Part shown: positions 35,420 through 44,067 of the stretch, one piece after another
How positions within the stretch are numbered: the first letter of the stretch is position 1
Layout of the letters: each line of letters opens with the position of its first letter
Origin: Chryseobacterium nakagawai
Lineage (GTDB): Bacteria; Bacteroidota; Bacteroidia; Flavobacteriales; Weeksellaceae
Direction: 5' to 3'
Assembly (NCBI RefSeq): GCF_900637665.1
Contig: NZ_LR134386.1
Coordinates: 1,108,501 to 1,172,500, forward strand
DNA: 64,000 bases
The notes under the pieces: generated by a model
Database searches by the model: none
Told to the model about the DNA's origin: nothing
What the model saw: only the letters and a program-made list of their open reading frames with translations
Program-made: the position numbers and the translations under genes

Positions 35420-36601
35420 TTAATTAATAAGTCCATGAGGGTCTATTACAAATTTTTTGGCAGCACCATTGTCAAATTCAGTATAACCTTTCGGAGCATC
35501 TGCCAGACTAATGATCTGTACATTAACAGCTTTTGCTATTTTTACTTTATCATATAAAATAGCATTCATCAGCTGTCTATGATACTTCATTACAGGACAT
35601 TGTCCTGTGTGGAATGAATGCGATTTTGCCCAGCCTAAACCTATTCTGATTTTAAGACTTCCCTGTTTTGCTGCCTCTTCCTTTGCTCCCGGATCTTCAG
35701 TCACATAGAGTCCCGGTATTCCAATGGAACCTCCGGCTCTGGTTATGGCCATAGCTTGATTAAGCACTATCGCAGGTTGTTCATCTTTTCCATCATGACC
35801 TCTTGCCTCAAATCCTACACAATCTACAAAGGAATCTACTTCCGGAACCCCAAGTATTGATGCAATTTGTTCTTCAAGAGGAATTGGATCTTTAAGGTTG
35901 ATGGTTTCACAACCAAAACTCCTGGCCTGATTTAAACGTTCTTCAATCATATCTCCTACAATTACAACTGCCGCACCCAGCAGGTGACAACTTGCCGCAC
36001 AAGCTAGTCCAACTGGACCTGCTCCTGCAATATATACTGTGGAGCCTGGTCCAACGCCTGCTGTTACAGCGCCATGAAAACCTGTAGGGAATATATCAGA
36101 AAGCATGGTAAGGTCTCTAATATAAGCCATAGCCTGTTCATTATCAGGGAATTTTAAAAGATTAAAATCAGCATAAGGAACCATTACATAATCTGCCTGG
36201 CCGCCTATCCAGCCCCCCATATCTACATATCCATACGCCGCACCTGGACGTGCAGGATTCACATTAAGGCAAATTCCGGTTTTTCCTTCTTTACAGTTTC
36301 TGCACCTTCCGCAAGCAATATTAAAAGGAACTGAAACCAAATCTCCAATATTAATAAATTCTACGTCTCTTCCTTTTTCAATTACTAATCCTGTAATTTC
36401 GTGACCGAGTACAAGTCCTGAAGGAGCTGTAGTTCTTCCACGAACCATATGCTGGTCGGAACCACAAATATTAGTGGAAACGACCTTCAGAATTACACCG
36501 TGTTCCATCTTTCTGTTTCCAAGGGCAAGTTTAGGATATTCAATTTCTCTGACTTCTACTTTCCCTGGTTCTACGTAAGTTACTCCATGATTTTGACACA
36601 T
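35420..36601 (-). CDS. fdhA: Glutathione-independent formaldehyde dehydrogenase
   Basis: A 393-residue zinc- and NAD-dependent alcohol dehydrogenase family enzyme. The catalytic zinc ligands Cys46 (TNICGSD) and His67 (LGHEITG) and the structural zinc cysteines at 97, 100, 103 and 111 (ACGRCRNCKEGKTGIC) fall at the same numbers as in the characterised Pseudomonas enzyme, and the Rossmann motif is GAGPVGL. It oxidises formaldehyde to formate without glutathione, with tightly bound NAD. A single minus-strand gene. Confidence 0.93.
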   Translation of the reverse strand: MCQNHGVTYVEPGKVEVREIEYPKLALGNRKMEHGVILKVVSTNICGSDQHMVRGRTTAPSGLVLGHEITGLVIEKGRDVEFINIGDLVSVPFNIACGRCRNCKEGKTGICLNVNPARPGAAYGYVDMGGWIGGQADYVMVPYADFNLLKFPDNEQAMAYIRDLTMLSDIFPTGFHGAVTAGVGPGSTVYIAGAGPVGLACAASCHLLGAAVVIVGDMIEERLNQARSFGCETINLKDPIPLEEQIASILGVPEVDSFVDCVGFEARGHDGKDEQPAIVLNQAMAITRAGGSIGIPGLYVTEDPGAKEEAAKQGSLKIRIGLGWAKSHSFHTGQCPVMKYHRQLMNAILYDKVKIAKAVNVQIISLADAPKGYTEFDNGAAKKFVIDPHGLIN

Positions 36602-37107
36602 AACTTTATTTTTTTTAGTTAATAATTCATTGATTCACTTTCAACTATCTAATATACAGTAAATTAATTATAGGGTGTTCTAATGAAATTCTCTGATTTA
36701 TATTTTTCGATTTATCTCATAAATAAGGTTTTACTATTCATAATCTTTTTTTTTGCGCTTAAATTCGTATACTTTATAATTTACTTATTAAGAGTTTTTA
36801 ATTCACCCTATTTAGACTTAAAATTTTGTAACTTTATCCTGTAATTCTATAACGGGTGATTTCATTTTTTGAATCATCTTTGTTTCAGAACCAAATCACT
36901 TATATAATAATACATTCATATGCTTGGTTTTGAGCTGACATAGCTTTTTATCAGTATATTTTTTTCATCCTTAGTGTTTAAATTCCTGTATTTTCGGATA
37001 CAGGAGTTTTTGCGTATTTATATTATGTTAAAAAAATGTTTTCTATTTCACATTTAATTGAAATAAATTATTATATTTACTAAAAAAATAGGCTTACATA
37101 TACCAGG
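36602..37107. other. AT-rich gap with an isolated plus-strand hairpin
   Basis: 506 bases, very AT-rich, between divergent genes. No open frame looks real. A hairpin CCTGTAT (36985-36991)/ATACAGG (36998-37004) with AGTTTTT after it resembles a plus-strand terminator, though no plus-strand gene lies upstream. The sequence before it could hold an unannotated short RNA, but I see no good promoter: TCATCTTTG near 36878 misses the consensus by one base. Confidence 0.4.
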
Positions 37108-37689
37108 ATGAAAATGTACGTTAAATTTGATTTCAATGCCCTTTGTAAAAAGGTATTGGACGAAAAGCTGAAGGAGCACGGACTGAAATACCGGTTGCTG
37201 AACTTCGGTGAGGTGGAGTTCTATGAACCTTTTACACAGGAACAGCACAATCTTTTCAAGAAAAATCTTGGGGATTATGGTATTGAAATCATAGAAAGCC
37301 AGAAAACAGCTTTAGTGCAGAAAATAAAAGATGCTATTGTAGAACTTGTCTTTTCTGAAGAGATTATTCCCGTAAAAGCATCCATTTATATTTCTGAAAA
37401 ACTGAATCACAGCTATGGATATCTTTCCAACCTGTTTTCAGAGGTTGCTTATACTTCCATAGAGAATTTTATTATTCTCCAGAAAATAGAGCATGCAAAA
37501 GCTCTGATTATAAGAAATAAGCAAAGTCTTACCGAAATTGCCCATAAGCTGAATTATTCCAGTGTGGCACATTTAAGTACTCAGTTTAAAAATACGACAG
37601 GAATTACACCCTCACAGTTTCAAAAGATCATAGGAAAAAGAAGAAGAGCCCAAAGCATGGTAATAAACCCTAAAATGCAGTATGAATAA
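37108..37689 (+). CDS. AraC family DNA-binding regulator
   Basis: A 193-residue regulator. Residues 1-75 are a small N-terminal domain (MKMYVKFDFNALCKKVLDEKL), and residues ~85-180 are the AraC double helix-turn-helix, with YISEKLNHSYGYLSNLFSEV and LTEIAHKLNYSSVAHLSTQFKNTTGITPSQF. It has no sugar-binding cupin domain. Its 3' end overlaps the receiver-like gene by 8 bases, so the two are co-translated and probably act together. Confidence 0.88.
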   Translation: MKMYVKFDFNALCKKVLDEKLKEHGLKYRLLNFGEVEFYEPFTQEQHNLFKKNLGDYGIEIIESQKTALVQKIKDAIVELVFSEEIIPVKASIYISEKLNHSYGYLSNLFSEVAYTSIENFIILQKIEHAKALIIRNKQSLTEIAHKLNYSSVAHLSTQFKNTTGITPSQFQKIIGKRRRAQSMVINPKMQYE

Positions 37690-38128
37690 AGAATTTCTGA
37701 ACGTAATTGTAACAGATAACGATGAAAACACCTTAATTTTTTTTAAAAATATATTTAAAGAGCTGAAGATCTCTATAAAAGTTCAATGTTTTAACAATGG
37801 AAAAGATTTGATGAAGTATCTCAATAATGATGATGCTGTAATTCCCGAGATTGTTTTTATTAAATATAGTATTCCTGGAAAGGGCAGTATGGAATGCATT
37901 GATGAGATAAGAACCAATCCAAAATTCAGTAATATGGTGACGGCCATTTATGGAGAAGAAATCTCTGAAAGTGAAATTGAAGAAACCTTTGTAAAAGGAA
38001 ACAATATTTGTATCAGAAAGCCTTCCGATTTCGGAACTTTAAAAAAGGTACTTACTGAGGTTATTACAATAAACTGGCAGTATTATACCTCAGGGCTAAA
38101 TAAAGATAATTTTATTCTAAAAGTATGA
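37682..38128 (+). CDS. Receiver-like protein lacking the phospho-acceptor aspartate
   Basis: A 148-residue stand-alone receiver-fold protein. The acidic pocket remains in VTDNDEN (Asp12, Asp14), but the aspartate normally phosphorylated at the end of strand 3 is Lys61 (EIVFIKYSIPGKGS). The conserved lysine-proline is present (IRKPSD, Lys113). Phosphotransfer is therefore unlikely, and it is best read as a pseudo-receiver acting by protein contact. It overlaps the AraC-type gene by 8 bases, so that regulator is the likely partner. Confidence 0.82.
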   Translation: MNKEFLNVIVTDNDENTLIFFKNIFKELKISIKVQCFNNGKDLMKYLNNDDAVIPEIVFIKYSIPGKGSMECIDEIRTNPKFSNMVTAIYGEEISESEIEETFVKGNNICIRKPSDFGTLKKVLTEVITINWQYYTSGLNKDNFILKV

Positions 38129-38719
38129 TAAACAGTAGATTTTAGTTTTCTATTTTATGAGAATGGAATGTTATTTATTGTATAATATTCACATTAAGGT
38201 GAAAATTTTATAACTAATAACTGAAATAATATAAAAAAGAAGACGGTTAATATTCAGACATTTGTAAATGTAAACTTAGTGACACAAATTTAATTATATA
38301 CATGAAGATATAAATGAATGAGAAGTAATTGTTTCTACAGTAAAATATATAAATCACGATGTAAACAAAATGAGTTATATTCATTTCCAATTTTAAAGCA
38401 TAGAAGATCTTTAAACAAAACGGTACAATCATGAAAACTTGAAATAGTTGGAGATATTTTTATTCGTTTCATTCCCTCATCTCCACCTAGACACAGTTAG
38501 TTTTTATAATAAGCAAGTTGGAAAAATAATTCATTTTGTTTTTTTAAATTTATTTTAATAGTGATGACTTATCTTCAAATAGTATATAGATATTTTCACA
38601 CCACATCACAAAATATTAAGTATAAGCTATTAAAATAAATTTTTAAGCAGACCAAAAGTAATTTCTTCTAAATAACAGTTTTATAAGGGGCCGCAGGAAA
38701 ATCTTTTTCTGCGGTTTTT
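38129..38719. other. Long AT-rich gap with a plus-strand terminator
   Basis: 591 bases. A plus-strand hairpin CCGCAG (38691-38696)/CTGCGG (38709-38714) followed by seven T is a good terminator. Either the AraC/receiver transcript has a 3' end about 560 bases long, or an unannotated RNA lies in the gap. I find no exact plus-strand TAnnTTTG element. A minus-strand 61-codon frame at 38247-38432 has no coding features I trust. Confidence 0.55.
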
Positions 38720-40807
38720 TTATGAAATTTTACTCCATTTATTTTTTCCTTTGTAGTATTTTATGTAGTAATTTTTAATAATCAGATTGTCTTGTCTTGT
38801 GAGCAGGGGATCAGCTTCAAGTATTTTGTCAACAGTATTTTTAGTGGTCTTAATGATAGCAGAATCATTAACCAGATCCAGTCTTTTAAAATCAACTACA
38901 CCGCTTTGCTGGGTTCCTAAAATATCACCAGGGCCGCGAAGTTGCATATCAACCTCAGAAATTTTAAAACCGTCATTAGTTTCGGTCATCGTTTTGATAC
39001 GAGTTCTGCTTTCTTTGGATAACTTATCGGATGTCATCAGAATACAATAGCTCTGTTCAGCCCCTCTTCCTACACGTCCTCTCAGCTGATGCAGCTGTGA
39101 AAGACCGAATCTTTCAGAACTTTCAATAACCATTACAGAAGCATTTGGAACATTTACCCCTACTTCAATAACCGTAGTGGCTACCATAATTTCTGCTTTT
39201 CCTGAGGCGAAATAAGCCATAGCTGCATCTTTTTCATCCGGTTTCATTTTCCCGTGCAGCATGGTAACATTATAGTCAGAGAAGAAATCCATGACATGCT
39301 CCAAACCTTCCATCAGATTTTTGTAATCCAGGGTTTCAGACTCTTCAATCAATGGGTAAACAAAATAAATTTGTCTTCCTTTTTTGATCTCATCTTTACA
39401 GAAATTATAAACGTACAATCTATCTTTTTCCCTTCTGTGGGCTGTAATGATTGGCTTTCTTCCAACAGGCATTTCATCAATGACAGAAACATCCAGATCA
39501 GAATAAAAACTCATAGCCAAAGTTCTTGGAATAGGTGTTGCCGTCATTACCAGAATATGAGGCGGAATTTTATTTTTAGCCCAAAGCTTTGCCCGTTGTG
39601 CCACTCCAAATCGATGTTGCTCATCGATAATAGACAACCCAAGATTTTTGAATTTAACCTTGTCTTCCAAAACGGCGTGAGTTCCTACAAGAATAGAAAG
39701 TGTACCATTTTCCAATTCTTCATGAATAATTCTTCTTTCCTTTATTTTGGTAGAACCGGTCAACAACCGGATGTTGATTCCTGTTTTTTCCAGCAAATCC
39801 TTTATTCCATTATAATGCTGTTGGGCAAGAATCTCAGTAGGTGCCATCAGACAGCTTTGAAAGCCATTATCCATGGCAATAAGCATGGTTAATAAAGCAA
39901 CCATTGTTTTTCCGGAACCTACATCACCCTGTAAAAGCCTGTTCATCTGAATCGGTCTTTTCATATCCATTCTGATCTCCTTTAATACCCTTTTTTGAGC
40001 ACCAGTAAGTTCAAACGGAAGGTGATTTTCATAAAAATCATTGAAATGATCGCCTATAATAGGAAACGGATTACCATAAGACTGTGTTTTGTGATGAAGC
40101 TTTTTTAAGCCATATCCCAATTGAAAAAAGAAAGATTCTTCAAATTTCAATCTGAAATCTGCTTTATCAAAATGTTCCTGATCTTTTGGAAAATGAACAT
40201 TCAGAAAAGCATGTTGTCTTGACATAAACTTAAAGGTTTTCATCATGTATTCCGGGAAATTTTCCTCGATAAGATTCGGGATCTCCTTACAGATATTTCT
40301 TAAAGCGTTTTGAAAGAATCTCTGATTGAGCCCTCTTTTTGTAAGTTTTTCAGAGCTTGGATAAATAGGCTTTAACCGGGTTTCACCTTCTTTCTTTTCC
40401 TCTGCCTCAATCTCAGGATGTGGCATGGAAAACTGGCGATTGAAAACATTGATTTTCCCGAAAATATAAACCTCCCGGTTAATGGGAAGCTGTTCTTTCA
40501 GCCACTTTGAATACTGAAACCATACAAGATCCATACTGCCTGTTTCATCATTAAATTTGGCTGTTAATCTTTTGGTTTTCCCGGTCTGGATTTCCTGAAC
40601 TTGGGTAATCCTTCCTTTAAACTGTATCTCCTGACTGGATTCTTCATGAAGCTGAGAAATTTTATAGAGTTTACTTTTATCCAGATAGCGTATAGGGTAG
40701 AAGTTAAGCATGTCTTCTACAGTGGATAAACCTAACACACTTTTGATGAGTTTGGCTCTTTCCGGACCTATTCCTTTTACATATTCTATGGAAGTTTCTA
40801 AAGTCAT
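38720..40807 (-). CDS. recG: ATP-dependent DNA helicase RecG
   Basis: A 695-residue helicase that reverses stalled replication forks and moves branched DNA. The N-terminal wedge/OB domain is followed by the helicase core: QGDVGSGKT (Walker A), IIDEQHRFGV (DExH box, here DEQH), MTATPIPRTLA (motif III), ATTVIEVGVNVPNA and QLRGRVGRG (motif VI). Length is full. It has no terminator of its own that I can see on the minus strand. Confidence 0.95.
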   Translation of the reverse strand: MTLETSIEYVKGIGPERAKLIKSVLGLSTVEDMLNFYPIRYLDKSKLYKISQLHEESSQEIQFKGRITQVQEIQTGKTKRLTAKFNDETGSMDLVWFQYSKWLKEQLPINREVYIFGKINVFNRQFSMPHPEIEAEEKKEGETRLKPIYPSSEKLTKRGLNQRFFQNALRNICKEIPNLIEENFPEYMMKTFKFMSRQHAFLNVHFPKDQEHFDKADFRLKFEESFFFQLGYGLKKLHHKTQSYGNPFPIIGDHFNDFYENHLPFELTGAQKRVLKEIRMDMKRPIQMNRLLQGDVGSGKTMVALLTMLIAMDNGFQSCLMAPTEILAQQHYNGIKDLLEKTGINIRLLTGSTKIKERRIIHEELENGTLSILVGTHAVLEDKVKFKNLGLSIIDEQHRFGVAQRAKLWAKNKIPPHILVMTATPIPRTLAMSFYSDLDVSVIDEMPVGRKPIITAHRREKDRLYVYNFCKDEIKKGRQIYFVYPLIEESETLDYKNLMEGLEHVMDFFSDYNVTMLHGKMKPDEKDAAMAYFASGKAEIMVATTVIEVGVNVPNASVMVIESSERFGLSQLHQLRGRVGRGAEQSYCILMTSDKLSKESRTRIKTMTETNDGFKISEVDMQLRGPGDILGTQQSGVVDFKRLDLVNDSAIIKTTKNTVDKILEADPLLTRQDNLIIKNYYIKYYKGKNKWSKIS

Positions 40808-40871
40808 TTCTTATCTGAGATTCGGGAATCGAATATGGTATGAAAAATAAAGGTTCGAATTTCGGGAAAAT

Positions 40872-40903
40872 AAAAAAGACTTCCAAACAAAATTGAAAGT
40901 CTT
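40872..40903 (-). terminator. Terminator after the thioredoxin-like gene
   Basis: On the minus strand AAGACTTTCAA pairs with TTGGAAGTCTT (one G-U pair) across a short loop and is followed by six T. It ends the transcript that includes the thioredoxin-like gene. Confidence 0.85.
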
Positions 40904-40943
40904 AGTTTATATAGCTTATTAAAGTTTAAAACTTAATGGCTGA

Positions 40944-41477
40944 TTACTCTTTGATTTTAGATTTGAACTTTTTCTGATAATCTTCCCATTGTTCTCTGGT
41001 ACGGATCTTTTTAAAGAGATCCTTTGAAATAAGTTCCAGATAAGGTTCCAGTTCTTTAGCAGATAATTCTCCCTGAAGAATAGTGATGGGGTCACCATGT
41101 TCATCTAAAAATACAGTACTTGGGACAGCACCTACATTCATATATTGAGTAAATTCATGTAAAGAATTTCGTCCTTTTTTCTGTTCTGTATTAGGATTGG
41201 AAAATTTTCTTCCAAAAATTTCAATAGTCTTTTTTTCTTCTGCATTAAACTTTACAGGATAGAAGTTCTCATTTAAAATCTGGGAAAGTATAGGATGTCC
41301 GTATGTTTTCTTATCCATAATTTTACATGGCCCACACCAGTCTGCATAAAAATCAATAAGAATTTTTTTTGGATTTTCTTTTTGAGCTTTTAAGGCTTCT
41401 TCAATGGTCATCCATTTAGTTTGTGCAAAACTAAAATTTAATAATAATAAGAGAACTATGCTTAAAATTTTCTTCAT
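40944..41477 (-). CDS. Exported thioredoxin-like protein
   Basis: A 177-residue protein with a signal peptide (residues 1-19) and a thioredoxin fold with active site WCGPC (Cys48, Cys51) in IDFYADWCGPCK; the cis-proline strand is VPSTVFLD. It is a periplasmic thiol reductase or oxidase in the DUF255/DsbD-gamma-like group. It lies 41 bases after the peptide transporter gene on the same strand, so they may be co-transcribed. Confidence 0.92.
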   Translation of the reverse strand: MKKILSIVLLLLLNFSFAQTKWMTIEEALKAQKENPKKILIDFYADWCGPCKIMDKKTYGHPILSQILNENFYPVKFNAEEKKTIEIFGRKFSNPNTEQKKGRNSLHEFTQYMNVGAVPSTVFLDEHGDPITILQGELSAKELEPYLELISKDLFKKIRTREQWEDYQKKFKSKIKE

Positions 41478-41518
41478 AATTTGATATTTAAGTAAAAATA
41501 AGCATAACTACTTATTTT

Positions 41519-42994
41519 TTATTTTACATCCTGCATCAATTTTTTCACGAGTGAAGATAGCAATATTAATACCACTCCTGCAACTAATGCATAAATACCC
41601 AGTGTTTTATATCCATCTGTGTAAGCCAGTAGTTTACTCATATTGGTATTCCCAGTGTTGGATTCAGATAGGCTGGCTCCAATTTTTCCTGCAGCAAACT
41701 GTCCGAATGCACTTGCTAAGAACCATAATCCCATCATCATTCCAAACATTTTTTTAGGAGATAATTTGGTAATGATAGACATACCGATTGGGCCTAAACA
41801 TAATTCTCCGAAAGTAATTACAAGCCATGTAAATGTAAATAAGTTAAGTGAAGACTTTCCATCTGCACCTGCAAAATATCTTAGACTATAAAATAAGAAG
41901 AACCCTGCAGCCAGGAATAAAAATCCAATTCCAAATTTATTAATAGTGTTTGGTTCAAGTTTCTTTTTGTTTAAGCCAACCCAAGCTAGACCAATAAGTG
42001 GACTGAAAATAATGATAAAGAAAGAATTAGCACTGTTGTTAATTACGTTAGGATCCATACCAAACCCTAGTAAACTATGTACAAGATTATCTTTTGCAAA
42101 TAAAGATAGAGATCCACCACTTTGTTCATAAATAGAATTGAAAACAAAATACATGAATATAAATACGAATGCAGCAATCAGTTTCTTTTGGTAAGCCGAA
42201 GTCTGTTTTAAAGTTTCCATGATAAAATAACCTACCGCTGCAATACCAATAAGATACATGAAATAATCTGTAAAACTTGTATTTTTAACCATGATGAAGA
42301 TCAGTGGCATGCTTAATAATGCTCCAATATATACCAATACCTCACGTAATGTTCTCTTAGATTTAGGAATGAATTGTAATGGAGAATCACCAATAGGCCC
42401 TAATGTTTTTCTGGTAGCAAAAAAAGTGATCAGACCTAAAACCATGACAATAGCAGCTGCAAGGAAGCACCAAGACCAAGAGTGATATTTTCCAAGATAA
42501 ACACAGAGTGCTCCACCTAAAAGACCTCCAATGTTGATTCCGGCATAGAAAAGTCCATATCCGGCATCTCTTCTCGGATCATCTTCTTTATAAAGTTCCC
42601 CAACCATAGAAGATATATTAGGTTTGAAAAATCCGGTACCTATAATAGAACAGGTGATTCCAAAATAAAAGAAGTCGTGTGGAGAAAGAGCAATAATAAG
42701 ATTTCCAACTGCCATGATAAGACCTCCAAAAACAAGAGACTTTTTGAAACCTAATATTTTATCCGCAAAAATACCTCCGATGAATGTAAATGCGTAGATA
42801 AAAGCCTGTATAGCTCCATATTGTAAATTAGCTTTGTCTTCCAATAGTCCCAATTGATCTACCATGAAAATGGTAAGGACTCCTCGCATTCCATAAAAAC
42901 AGAAACGTTCCCACATTTCTACTGTGAATAAGGTCCAAAGCTGTTTTGGATACTTTCCTTTAAAATTTTGTATTTCTTCAAGAGTTAAGCTCAT
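41519..42994 (-). CDS. POT family proton-dependent peptide transporter
   Basis: A 491-residue inner-membrane transporter of the PTR2/POT family with about 12-14 helices. It has the family motif EMWERFCFYGMRGVL (ExxERFxYYG type, residues ~26-40) and the PTR2 signature GLFYAGINIGGLLG. It takes up di- and tripeptides with protons. It is one of three POT genes here and lies 21 bases after the DUF1016 gene. Confidence 0.92.
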   Translation of the reverse strand: MSLTLEEIQNFKGKYPKQLWTLFTVEMWERFCFYGMRGVLTIFMVDQLGLLEDKANLQYGAIQAFIYAFTFIGGIFADKILGFKKSLVFGGLIMAVGNLIIALSPHDFFYFGITCSIIGTGFFKPNISSMVGELYKEDDPRRDAGYGLFYAGINIGGLLGGALCVYLGKYHSWSWCFLAAAIVMVLGLITFFATRKTLGPIGDSPLQFIPKSKRTLREVLVYIGALLSMPLIFIMVKNTSFTDYFMYLIGIAAVGYFIMETLKQTSAYQKKLIAAFVFIFMYFVFNSIYEQSGGSLSLFAKDNLVHSLLGFGMDPNVINNSANSFFIIIFSPLIGLAWVGLNKKKLEPNTINKFGIGFLFLAAGFFLFYSLRYFAGADGKSSLNLFTFTWLVITFGELCLGPIGMSIITKLSPKKMFGMMMGLWFLASAFGQFAAGKIGASLSESNTGNTNMSKLLAYTDGYKTLGIYALVAGVVLILLSSLVKKLMQDVK

Positions 42995-43015
42995 AACGAT
43001 ATATGATTGTTTTAA

Positions 43016-44008
43016 TTAAGGGTTTTTATTTTCCTGATCCAGTTCAAAACGGATTCTGTCCTGGTCAATGATTTGTTTTAATTCTTCTTCTTTTGGGAGG
43101 TACAGCAGGTATTTGCTGGCAAATAAATTATTTTTATCATTAAGTACGGAATATTTTACAATGGTTTCGTCCTTTTCAGAACATAGTAAAATTCCAATAG
43201 TAGGATTATCTCCTTCTCCGCGTTTCATATCATCATACATTCTTACATACATATCTATCTGCCCGATATCCTGATGAGAAAGTTCTCCAGTTTTCAGATC
43301 AATAATGACAAAACACTTTAAAATATAATTGTAAAAAACCAGGTCAATATAGAAATCAGAGGTATCTGTAGAGATATGTTGCTGTCTTGCTACAAAAGCG
43401 AATCCTTTTCCAAATTCCAGTAAGAATTTTTGAATATGATCTATGATAGCCGTTTCAATTTCTTTTTCTGAAAACTGTTCATCAGTTTTTAACCCCAAAA
43501 ATTCAAAAATATAAGGATCCTTTAAAACACTATGAATACTCTCAGTAGAAAATTTTTTGTGTTCTAAAACTCTTTCGTAAGCCAGGGAATTGATTTGTCT
43601 TTTTAAATCTCTTGAGCTCCAGTTATTTTGAATGGCTTCATCTATATAATAATTGATTTTCTTAGTATTATCTATTTTGAATAATAGTCTGTAATGGGTC
43701 CAGCTCAATTCGTGACGCAGCGCGTCACATATTGGAAAAGTTTGATAAAAAGAACGCATATTTCTCAAATTACTTTCATCAAATCCTTTTCCAAACTCTA
43801 AAGTCAGTTTCTGAGAAAGATTTTTTAGGGTGTATTTTCCATATTCAGCACGTTCTTTTCCTTGTTGTTCATCTTCAACAATAAGTTTTCCAATCTGCCA
43901 ATAGCTAAGCAGTAGTGTAGAATTCGCTATTCGAAAAATCTTTTCGCGCGACTGTCTAATGATTTCCTTTACGGATTGGAATAAAGAATCTTCGGAAATT
44001 TCCATCAT
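43016..44008 (-). CDS. DUF1016 (YhcG) PD-(D/E)XK nuclease family protein
   Basis: A 330-residue YhcG-type protein. The N-terminal DUF1016 helical domain (residues ~1-150; LLSYWQIGKLIVEDEQQGKERAEYG and RNMRSFYQTFPI) is followed by a PD-(D/E)XK nuclease domain (~170-320) with FYIDLVFYNYILKCFVIIDLKTGEL, holding the D...D-L-K core. Relatives act in phage or mobile DNA defence or as nucleases of unclear role. It sits between two peptide transporters, only about 8 bases after the T-run of a minus-strand terminator, leaving almost no room for a promoter. Confidence 0.9.
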   Translation of the reverse strand: MMEISEDSLFQSVKEIIRQSREKIFRIANSTLLLSYWQIGKLIVEDEQQGKERAEYGKYTLKNLSQKLTLEFGKGFDESNLRNMRSFYQTFPICDALRHELSWTHYRLLFKIDNTKKINYYIDEAIQNNWSSRDLKRQINSLAYERVLEHKKFSTESIHSVLKDPYIFEFLGLKTDEQFSEKEIETAIIDHIQKFLLEFGKGFAFVARQQHISTDTSDFYIDLVFYNYILKCFVIIDLKTGELSHQDIGQIDMYVRMYDDMKRGEGDNPTIGILLCSEKDETIVKYSVLNDKNNLFASKYLLYLPKEEELKQIIDQDRIRFELDQENKNP

Positions 44009-44016
44009 ACGAAAAT

Positions 44017-44046
44017 AAAAAAAACCTCTGACTTAGCAGAGGTTTT
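44017..44046 (-). terminator. Terminator of the middle POT transporter gene
   Basis: On the minus strand AAAACCTCTG...CAGAGGTTTT forms a stem with a 6-base loop, followed by eight T, 22 bases after the POT stop codon. It lies directly upstream of the DUF1016 start. Confidence 0.9.
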
Positions 44047-44067
44047 ATTCATATTTTGTTAATGCAA

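Noticed and set aside
38247..38432. 61-codon minus-strand frame in the gap before recG
   Set aside because: Low complexity, AT-rich, no start signal or homology-like motif; it is a chance frame in an AT-rich region.
39254..39892. 212-codon plus-strand frame within recG
   Set aside because: It is antisense to the helicase core, with no coding signature of its own; recG explains the region.
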